A stretch of DNA of 64,000 bases from JBLUOA01 sp048060095. GTDB taxonomy: Bacteria > Pseudomonadota > Alphaproteobacteria > Rhodobacterales > Rhodobacteraceae. Under the pieces are notes generated by a model. The model was not told the origin of the DNA. It saw only the letters and a program-made list of their open reading frames with translations, and searched no databases. Every line of letters begins with the position of its first letter. The first letter of the stretch is position 1. Positions 58,377-64,000 of this stretch are shown in pieces. The position numbers and the translations under genes are program-made. The stretch covers positions 1 to 64,000 of the forward strand of contig NZ_JBLUOA010000003.1 of the NCBI RefSeq assembly GCF_048060095.1, in the 5' to 3' direction.

Positions 58377-59426
58377 ATGACACATCTATGGGTTCGCGCC
58401 GAACAGCGGGCAAACGAAGAACGGGTCGGCCTGACGCCGAAGGGCGCGGCGGCGCTGATCGCGAAGGGTCTTCAGGTGACGGTCGAAGAAAGCTCCGTCC
58501 GGGCAATTCCCATTGACGGTTATCGCGACGCCGGGTGCGAAATCGCGCCAGAGAACAGCTGGCCTAATGCGCCGGATGACGCGATTATCTTCGGCCTGAA
58601 AGAGCTGCCCGAAGACGGCATTCCCCTCACCCACAAACACATCATGTTCGGACACGCCTTCAAGGGTCAACCCACAGGGCAAGAGCTTTTGCGCCGCTTC
58701 AAGGCTGGTGGCGGAGTGCTTTACGACCTCGAATACCTCGTCGATCAGAATGGCCGCCGGGTTGCCGCCTTTGGCTACTGGGCGGGCTTTGCTGGCGCTG
58801 CGGTTGCACTGAAATGCTGGGCTGCGCAGCAGCGTGGCGGGATTTGTGGGCCGGTCGGAGTCTATCAAGGCAAAGACGCGCTTTTGGTCGATCTTTCGAA
58901 TGATCTTGAACAGTTGTCGCCACCCAATGCCATCGTGATCGGCGCGTTGGGCCGGGTCGGCACTGGGGCATCGGACCTCTGCAATGCTTTGGGGGTCGCG
59001 GTTACGAAATGGGACATGGCGGAAACGGCCTCAGGCGGGCCTTTCCCGGAAATCCTCGACCACGATATATTCCTCAACTGCATTTTCGCCGCTCCCGGCA
59101 CGCCGGTTTTCGTTCCTGCAAGCGCCCCGACGGACCCGCGCCGCCTGGCCGTAATCGGCGATATCGCCTGCGATCCCGACAGCGCGTTTTCTCCTATCAA
59201 GGTCTATGATCGGACGACAACGTGGGAAGACCCCGCCTTGCGCGTCCACGACGCCCCGCCGCTGGATGTAGCGGCGATTGATAACCTGCCGTCGATGCTA
59301 CCGGTCGAGGCGTCGGAGGATTACGCGGACCAACTGCTGCCATCGCTTCTGACGCTCGATGCGCTCGACGCTGGCGTCTGGGCGCGGGCGAAAGAGCAGT
59401 TCGACATTCACTCCAACTCTGTGTGA
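58377..59426 (+). CDS. Saccharopine dehydrogenase, NAD+-dependent L-lysine-forming type (LYS1 family)
   Basis: This 349-residue protein belongs to the fungal LYS1 / alanine dehydrogenase-like fold. It begins MTHLWVRAEQRANEERVGLT, followed by GLKELPEDGIPLTHKHIMFG, DLEYLVDQNGRRVAAFGYWAGF, and the nucleotide-binding IVIGALGRVGTGASDLC. DRTTTWEDPALRVH and SMLPVEASEDYADQLLPSLL are family blocks. It interconverts saccharopine with lysine and 2-oxoglutarate. It is followed by a LYS9-like gene on the same strand, so the pair could run lysine degradation through saccharopine; dapB is present for normal lysine synthesis. Confidence 0.9.
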   Translation: MTHLWVRAEQRANEERVGLTPKGAAALIAKGLQVTVEESSVRAIPIDGYRDAGCEIAPENSWPNAPDDAIIFGLKELPEDGIPLTHKHIMFGHAFKGQPTGQELLRRFKAGGGVLYDLEYLVDQNGRRVAAFGYWAGFAGAAVALKCWAAQQRGGICGPVGVYQGKDALLVDLSNDLEQLSPPNAIVIGALGRVGTGASDLCNALGVAVTKWDMAETASGGPFPEILDHDIFLNCIFAAPGTPVFVPASAPTDPRRLAVIGDIACDPDSAFSPIKVYDRTTTWEDPALRVHDAPPLDVAAIDNLPSMLPVEASEDYADQLLPSLLTLDALDAGVWARAKEQFDIHSNSV

Positions 59427-59435
59427 GGATTCGCC

Positions 59436-60584
59436 ATGACGATCCATTGGTGCGGTACCGGACTGTCCGCGATCCCCGGCCTTAGACGACTTATCGAAGC
59501 GGGGGAGGATGTTGAGGTTTGGAACCGCACCGTTGAAACAGCGCAGGACGCGGTGGGCGATCTGACGGACTGGATCGAACCTTTCACCGCCGACGGCTTG
59601 AACGATGCACTTTCGGCAGGCGATGTGATCGTGTCGATGTTGTCGGGGGATTTCCACGTTCCACTGGCCCGACTTGCCATTGCACGTGGTGCGCATTTTG
59701 TCAGCTCAAGCTACATCTCACCCGAGATGCGCGCGCTGGATCAGGCGGCCCGCGACGCTGGCGTTGTGTTGATGAACGAGGTCGGGCTTGACCCCGGCAT
59801 CGATCACCTGATGGCGCATTGGCTGGTTGCGGATTACCGCGGCTTAAGCAGCTACCGGGCGGATAATGCGATCACCTTCCGGTCTTACTGCGGTGGTGTG
59901 CCGAAGATCCCGAACGCGTTTCGATACAAGTTCAGTTGGTCGCCGCTTGGTGTTCTGAAAGCGTTGAAATCGCCCTCACGCTCAATCCGCGACTACACGC
60001 AGATGGACATTGCCCGTCCGTGGGACGCGATCAGCAGCTACGCCGCCCCGATCGATCCGCCGGAGACCTTTGAGGTCTATCCGAACCGCGACAGCCTGCC
60101 GTTCATGGCGGAATACGGCTTTGGCGACGAATGGCAGGTTAAAGAATTTGTCCGCGGCACGCTTCGCCTAAACGGTTGGGCCGACGCGTGGCAAGACGTG
60201 TTTGCGGAGATTGAAACACTCGACGGCGAAGGTGGCGATACTCGGTTGCGCGAAATGTCGGATGCCTTCTGGCGCGACAATGCCTATGACGAAGATGACC
60301 CTGATCGCGTCATCATGTGCGTGGAGCTGAAGGCCGAGGCGGACGGAACCGCCGTTTACCACAAGACCTACGCAATGGACGCCTGGGGGGATGCGCGTGG
60401 CACTGCGATGGCGCGGCTGGTGTCAGTTCCGGTCTCGCTCGCCGTGAAGGCGGTTATGGATCGGGAAATCGCGGTCGGGGTCCATGCCGCACCGTCTGAT
60501 CCGCGCTTGGTTGCGAAATGGCTGGGCGAAGTCGATGTTTTGGCCCAGCACCTTCGCGTCGTCGATCATCTGTCAGAGAGCTAG
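59436..60584 (+). CDS. Saccharopine dehydrogenase, L-glutamate-forming type (LYS9 family)
   Basis: This 382-residue protein is in the saccharopine dehydrogenase family. It begins MTIHWCGTGLSAIPGLRRLI with a Rossmann fold, then VIVSMLSGDFHVPLARLAIA, a C-terminal domain with NEVGLDPGIDHLMAHWL, and RSYCGGVPKIPNAFRYKFSW. The catalytic domain matches glutamate-forming saccharopine dehydrogenase rather than homospermidine synthase. It starts nine bases after the LYS1-type stop, an operon. Together the two could convert lysine to aminoadipate semialdehyde plus glutamate or run the reverse. Confidence 0.9.
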   Translation: MTIHWCGTGLSAIPGLRRLIEAGEDVEVWNRTVETAQDAVGDLTDWIEPFTADGLNDALSAGDVIVSMLSGDFHVPLARLAIARGAHFVSSSYISPEMRALDQAARDAGVVLMNEVGLDPGIDHLMAHWLVADYRGLSSYRADNAITFRSYCGGVPKIPNAFRYKFSWSPLGVLKALKSPSRSIRDYTQMDIARPWDAISSYAAPIDPPETFEVYPNRDSLPFMAEYGFGDEWQVKEFVRGTLRLNGWADAWQDVFAEIETLDGEGGDTRLREMSDAFWRDNAYDEDDPDRVIMCVELKAEADGTAVYHKTYAMDAWGDARGTAMARLVSVPVSLAVKAVMDREIAVGVHAAPSDPRLVAKWLGEVDVLAQHLRVVDHLSES

Positions 60585-60588
60585 ACGT

Positions 60589-60981
60589 TCAGAGGATGCC
60601 CTTTTCAGCGTCCTCAACCGAAATCCCCAGCGAGTCGAGCCCGTCTTCAAGGTAATCTGACAATAGCGGAATACCGAGAAGGTAGTCTTCGGTCGGGGCA
60701 TTCGCCTCATGCTTGGCCGTTTCTATCGCCTCGGCCAGATCATCGGCGTCGAACGTATCCCGCCCAATCCACATGATCGCAACGAGGCTTGCTTTTTCGT
60801 CATCGTTCAGCCCTTCGATAAAGGCGCGCAGCTCTTGCTCTGTCGCGTCGCTGGTCCGGCTTTCAAGGATCGTATCTGATTCCTTGCTGTCGCCGGGTCC
60901 GTCCCACCGGGCCACTTTTGCGTCGAATTCACGTGCGCGAACAATGACCTGTGCAACCTTCTTTGGGCTGATTTCAAGCAT
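60589..60981 (-). CDS. DUF3775 family protein
   Basis: The protein has 130 residues and is acidic. MLEISPKKVAQVIVRAREFD is followed by the family core ELRAFIEGLNDDEKASLVAI, then MWIGRDTFDADDLAEAIETA and LLSDYLEDGLDSLGISVED. I recall DUF3775 as a mainly alphaproteobacterial family of small helical proteins of unknown function. It converges on the LYS9-type gene with a four-base gap and has a minus-strand AAGGGAAGCGGTAAG before its ATG. Confidence 0.75.
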   Translation of the reverse strand: MLEISPKKVAQVIVRAREFDAKVARWDGPGDSKESDTILESRTSDATEQELRAFIEGLNDDEKASLVAIMWIGRDTFDADDLAEAIETAKHEANAPTEDYLLGIPLLSDYLEDGLDSLGISVEDAEKGIL

Positions 60982-61056
60982 CTTACCGCTTCCCTTTTGT
61001 CTGTCGTTACCGTTGCAATGTTGCGCCCCATCGCGCCGGGTTACAAGCCCTATGGG

Positions 61057-62310
61057 TTATCGCAGCGCCCGACCTTTCAGGATCGCGTCCTTTCCAAAGC
61101 GCTTGCGGATCGCGTCAGAGGCGCGTTCGACATCCGCCCGTTTGCCCGCATCGGGGTCAAGCAGATCACCCGCCGTATCTGCGCCATCCTCGGGCAACAG
61201 ATTACTGATTCCGACACCGATCAGGCGGAACGGCCCTTCGCCTTCGACGGGGTGAAACAGATCGCGGGCGGTGCGGTAGATCCGGTCGGCCATCTGGGTG
61301 GAGTCCGGCAGGCTTTGGCGCCGCGATAACGCCGTGAAATTCGCGCGCTTCAGCTTTAGCGTCACGACGCGCCCGGCGAGTTGTCGTGCCTTCGCCCGAT
61401 CCGCCACCTGTTCCGACAATCGCCACAGATGCCCATCCAGCAGATCGGGATCGCCGGTATCCTCAAAGAACGTGGTTTCCTTGGAGATACTTTTGACGGG
61501 TGTATGGGCCGACACACGCCGCACATCCTGACCCCGTGCGAGGTGCCACAACCGCGACCCCATAGACCCAAACCGGGCGGTCAGGTCGGTTTCGTCCCAA
61601 CGCAGCAAGTCCGCAAATGTTCGTATGCCTGCGTTGTTCAGCGACACCTGCGCCGCCGGACCGATGCCCCAGATCAGGCGGACAGGCTTGTCGCGCAGGA
61701 AATCCGCAGTTTCCGTCTTGCCAATCACCGAAAACCCGCGCGGTTTGTCGAGGTCTGACGCGACTTTCGCCAGAAACTTGTTATGCGACAGGCCGATTGA
61801 CCCGGTAATGCCAATTTCGTCTTTCATACGCTTCACCAGCCGCGCAAGCATGACCGCCGGTGGCACGCCATGCAGTTTTTCGGTGCCGGAGAGGTCGAGG
61901 AACGCTTCGTCAAGCGATAGGGGTTCGATGGCGGGGGTCAGTTCTTCCATCAATTTGCGGACGTGCCGCGACACCTCAACATAGACATCCATCCGGCCCT
62001 TCAGCACAACCGCCTCGGGGCATAGCTTGTTGGCCTGGAACATCGGCATTGCGGACCGCACGCCCTTGATCCGCGCGATATAACAGGCGGTGGACACCAC
62101 GCCGCGCTTGCCGCCACCGATGATGACAGGCTTATCCCGCAGTTCAGGATTGTCGCGCTTTTCAACCGACGCATAGAACGCGTCACAGTCCATATGCGCG
62201 ATGGAAAGGCTGAACAATTCGTCATGCGCGACGACGCGGGGCGATCCGCAATCCGGGCAGCGCGGTGTCGGGTCAAATGTCGTCAGGCAATTGGTGCAGA
62301 GGGCGGGCAT
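61057..62310 (-). CDS. dinB: DNA polymerase IV (Y-family) with N-terminal zinc ribbon
   Basis: This 417-residue DinB has the palm motifs IAHMDCDAFYASVEKR and SLDEAFLDLSG with the catalytic acidic residues. It also has YIARIKGVRSAMPMF, the HhH-type thumb LIWGIGPAAQVSLNNAGIRT, and the little-finger domain near residues 275-385. The first 35 residues are extra: CTNC (Cys5, Cys8) and CPDC (Cys18, Cys21) form a compact zinc-ribbon before the polymerase. It is a translesion polymerase, and the ribbon may add DNA or partner binding. Zinc-ribbon DinB proteins occur in other alphaproteobacteria as I recall. Confidence 0.92.
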   Translation of the reverse strand: MPALCTNCLTTFDPTPRCPDCGSPRVVAHDELFSLSIAHMDCDAFYASVEKRDNPELRDKPVIIGGGKRGVVSTACYIARIKGVRSAMPMFQANKLCPEAVVLKGRMDVYVEVSRHVRKLMEELTPAIEPLSLDEAFLDLSGTEKLHGVPPAVMLARLVKRMKDEIGITGSIGLSHNKFLAKVASDLDKPRGFSVIGKTETADFLRDKPVRLIWGIGPAAQVSLNNAGIRTFADLLRWDETDLTARFGSMGSRLWHLARGQDVRRVSAHTPVKSISKETTFFEDTGDPDLLDGHLWRLSEQVADRAKARQLAGRVVTLKLKRANFTALSRRQSLPDSTQMADRIYRTARDLFHPVEGEGPFRLIGVGISNLLPEDGADTAGDLLDPDAGKRADVERASDAIRKRFGKDAILKGRALR

Positions 62311-62455
62311 GGGGGCAAACTACGCCGCGTTCCGCGCCTGCACAATGGATGCAGAAAACCTACACTTCGCGCATAGGTTTATCCGGCGTGCGTTTGGCAC
62401 TTCTTGGCGGGCAGAACGTCCTCTATAACAGCGGCAACTTTCTCAGAGGCAAAAT

Positions 62456-63349
62456 ATGAACAACTCCGATCTTCTCCTTGAATTACTGAGCAGCAACATC
62501 GTTTGGGTGCTTCTCGCCGTTTTTATTATCCTTTGCGTCCTGCTTGGGGTTCGGATTGTCCCGCAATCCGAAAAATATGTGGTCGAGCGCTTTGGCCGTC
62601 TGCGCTCTGTGCTTGGGCCGGGTATCAATTTCATCGTACCGTTTCTGGATCGGGTGCGGCACAAGGTGTCGATCCTTGAACGCCAGCTTCCGACGGCCAG
62701 TCAGGATGCGATCACCTCGGACAACGTGCTTGTTCAGGTCGAAACCAGTGTTTTCTACCGTATTCTTGAGCCGGAGAAGACAGTCTATCGAATCCGCGAC
62801 GTTGATGCGGCGATTGCCACGACCGTGGCCGGGATCGTTCGATCCGGCATCGGTGAGATGGAGTTGGATGAAGTGCAGTCGAACCGGCAGCAGCTTATCT
62901 CTCGGATCAAGCAACAGGTCGCGGATGCAGTCGATGACTGGGGGATCGAAGTGACACGCGCCGAAATCCTCGACGTGAACCTTGATGAACAGACCCGTCA
63001 GGCGATGCTTCAGCAGTTGAACGCGGAACGTGCCCGCCGGGCGCAAGTGACCGAGGCTGAAGGCACGCGACGCGCGGTCGAACTGGCCGCCGACGCGGAA
63101 CTTTATGCGGCTGAGCAAGAGGCGAAGGCCCGCCGCATCTCAGCCGATGCCGAAGCCTACGCAACCGGCGTTGTTGCGAAGGCGATCAAGGAAAACGGAC
63201 TGGAAGCGGCCCAGTATCAGGTTGCCCTGAAACAGGTCGAAGCGTTGACAGCGGTCGGGCAGGGCGATGGCAAGCAAACCATCCTGCTTCCGTCAAGCGC
63301 CCTTGATGCGTTCGCTGATGCGTTCACGCTTTTGAAAGGTGCCAAGTGA
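62456..63349 (+). CDS. SPFH/band-7 membrane protein (stomatin/QmcA-like)
   Basis: This 297-residue protein has one N-terminal transmembrane helix (NIVWVLLAVFIILCVLLGV). The SPFH domain is residues 35-190, with IVPQSEKYVVERFGRL, GPGINFIVPFLDRV and ITSDNVLVQVETSVFYRI. An alanine/glutamate-rich coiled coil (RRAQVTEAEGTRRAVELAAD) covers residues 190-260. It makes membrane microdomain scaffolds. Its stop overlaps an NfeD gene by ATGA, the classic SPFH-NfeD operon. Confidence 0.93.
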   Translation: MNNSDLLLELLSSNIVWVLLAVFIILCVLLGVRIVPQSEKYVVERFGRLRSVLGPGINFIVPFLDRVRHKVSILERQLPTASQDAITSDNVLVQVETSVFYRILEPEKTVYRIRDVDAAIATTVAGIVRSGIGEMELDEVQSNRQQLISRIKQQVADAVDDWGIEVTRAEILDVNLDEQTRQAMLQQLNAERARRAQVTEAEGTRRAVELAADAELYAAEQEAKARRISADAEAYATGVVAKAIKENGLEAAQYQVALKQVEALTAVGQGDGKQTILLPSSALDAFADAFTLLKGAK

Positions 63350-63633
63350 TGTGGGTGCTTTGGTGGGTCTGGATGGCAATCGCCCTTGTCCTCGGGATAC
63401 TCGAAATTCTCGTCCCGGCCTTCCTGTTCCTTGGATTTGCGATCGGTGCAGGCGTTGTCGGCTTGATCTTCCTCATCGGCGGACCGCTGGCGATCTGGCT
63501 GGCGGGATCGCTGCCGATAACGCTGGTCGTGTTCGCCGTATGCTCTCTGGTCGCGTGGCTGGCGCTGCGGCAGATATTCGGTGTGCGGAAGGGTCAGGTT
63601 AAATATTGGGACAAGGACATCAATGAAGACTGA
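63346..63633 (+). CDS. NfeD family membrane protein
   Basis: This 95-residue protein has three hydrophobic segments: MMWVLWWVWMAIALVLGILE, LVPAFLFLGFAIGAGVVGLI and the stretch around ITLVVFAVCSLVAWLALRQI. It is the short, truncated NfeD form without the OB-fold or with a minimal version. It is translated with the SPFH gene (ATGA overlap). NfeD proteins partner stomatin-like proteins in the membrane. Confidence 0.88.
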   Translation: MMWVLWWVWMAIALVLGILEILVPAFLFLGFAIGAGVVGLIFLIGGPLAIWLAGSLPITLVVFAVCSLVAWLALRQIFGVRKGQVKYWDKDINED

Positions 63634-63657
63634 CGCGGCAGTCAGCAAAGGTGCGCT

Positions 63658-63924
63658 ATGCCAATTCTGATTGGCCTGGCCCTGGCGGTGATCGGGTTCA
63701 TCTGGTGGAACTGGGGCCGCGACCGCGCGCGGAATGAGATGTCGAACAAGCTCGATCCGTTTATGGATCGGCTGATGCGAAAACGCCCCTGCCGATGGGA
63801 GTCGGCGGGTCGTGGTAAAGGCGGATTTGAGGAATACAGGTGCGAAACCTGCAATGTCGTCGCCTACAGCCGGACAGGAAAGCCGCCGGAAACATGCAAA
63901 CGCACCTTGGGCGGCGGGCTTTAG
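63658..63924 (+). CDS. Small membrane-anchored protein with four cysteines
   Basis: This 88-residue protein has an N-terminal membrane helix (MPILIGLALAVIGFIWWNWG) followed by a positively charged soluble domain. That domain carries RPCRW, then YRCETCNVVAYS and PPETCKR, a Cys-x(n)-CxxC-x(n)-Cys arrangement that could hold zinc. I recognise no family. It lies 24 bases after the NfeD stop on the same strand, so it is probably part of the SPFH-NfeD operon. Confidence 0.68.
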   Translation: MPILIGLALAVIGFIWWNWGRDRARNEMSNKLDPFMDRLMRKRPCRWESAGRGKGGFEEYRCETCNVVAYSRTGKPPETCKRTLGGGL

Positions 63925-64000
63925 GCCGCTGAAAGCTCTGCCACGACCGCTTCGGCGGCGGCGCGCGGGTCTTCGGATTGCCAGATCGGGCGCCCCACGA
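63921..64000 (-). CDS. pyrF: C-terminal fragment, probable orotidine 5'-phosphate decarboxylase
   Basis: Only about 25 codons are inside the window, from the right edge to TAA at 63923-63921. The residues end VGRPIWQSEDPRAAAEAVVA then ELSAA. VGRPI followed by a 'DPxxAA' helix is the usual C-terminus of PyrF, where the Arg binds the phosphate. The stretch is too short for certainty; another TIM-barrel enzyme could end this way. It overlaps the tail of the converging small membrane protein gene by four bases. Confidence 0.6.
   Translation of the reverse strand, partial: VGRPIWQSEDPRAAAEAVVAELSAA

Overview
The window is GC-rich (about 60% by eye) chromosomal DNA of an alphaproteobacterium. It most resembles Rhodobacterales (Rhodobacteraceae/Roseobacter type). 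The evidence is the set of protein families and the gene order: rsmB, heparinase-like, purH, lspA, DUF3035 lipoprotein, two M16 peptidases; the rbfA-truB-rpsO-pnp core; a PhbA-type thiolase; two dimethylglycine/sarcosine dehydrogenase-like flavoproteins; and fungal-type saccharopine dehydrogenases. No ribosomal RNA, CRISPR array, insertion sequence or prophage is visible. One tRNA (Val, anticodon GAC) is present. The window looks like ordinary chromosome with catabolic clusters.

Layout. 1-2.9 kb: start of gamma-glutamyltransferase, a partner-switching pair (anti-sigma kinase and STAS protein), thiolase and free-methionine-R-sulfoxide reductase. 3-10.4 kb: a one-carbon/N-methyl catabolic block on the + strand (two GFA-fold proteins, an XRE-cupin regulator with likely operators, two 814-residue FAD/GcvT oxidoreductases bracketing a DUF2867 and a PNPOx-like protein), closed by a terminator. 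10.4-19.4 kb: 3-hydroxyisobutyrate dehydrogenase-like protein, an orphan PhnM, RluA, GNAT, aldehyde dehydrogenase, then an oxidative-stress group (1-Cys peroxiredoxin, OxyR, catalase) and aquaporin Z. 19.5-26 kb, - strand: rbfA, a phosphodiester glycosidase, truB, a DUF1643 protein, an RTX-repeat protein, rpsO, pnp. 26-39.7 kb: dapB, SDHAF4-like protein, rsmB, heparinase-like, purH, lspA, DUF3035, M16 pair, mutL, rmuC, and convergent N-formylglutamate amidohydrolase. 39.8-41 kb: tRNA-Val, rpmJ and an AT-richer patch with one unknown gene.

41-55.1 kb: a degenerate caspase-like/peptidoglycan-binding protein, then a large uptake-and-activation cluster: PaaK-like ligase, a protein built of two copies of one unknown domain, a complete Liv-type ABC transporter, a small membrane protein and a long-chain acyl-CoA ligase. 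Divergent from it is a hybrid PAS histidine kinase with an OmpR-type regulator. A carboxylic acid is probably imported, activated to its CoA ester and sensed by the kinase; this is inference. 55-64 kb: WGR protein, orphan formate dehydrogenase alpha subunit, LYS1/LYS9-type saccharopine dehydrogenases, DUF3775, a zinc-ribbon DinB, SPFH/NfeD proteins, a small Cys-rich membrane protein and the C-terminus of a probable PyrF.

Nothing here proves a wholly new system. The best leads are the double-domain protein with its palindromic intergenic region and the ligase/ABC/two-component cluster, the pseudo-caspase, the operator array of the XRE-cupin regulator, the 11-bp-phased TGCA repeats before the heparinase-like gene, and the AT-rich unknown gene near tRNA-Val.
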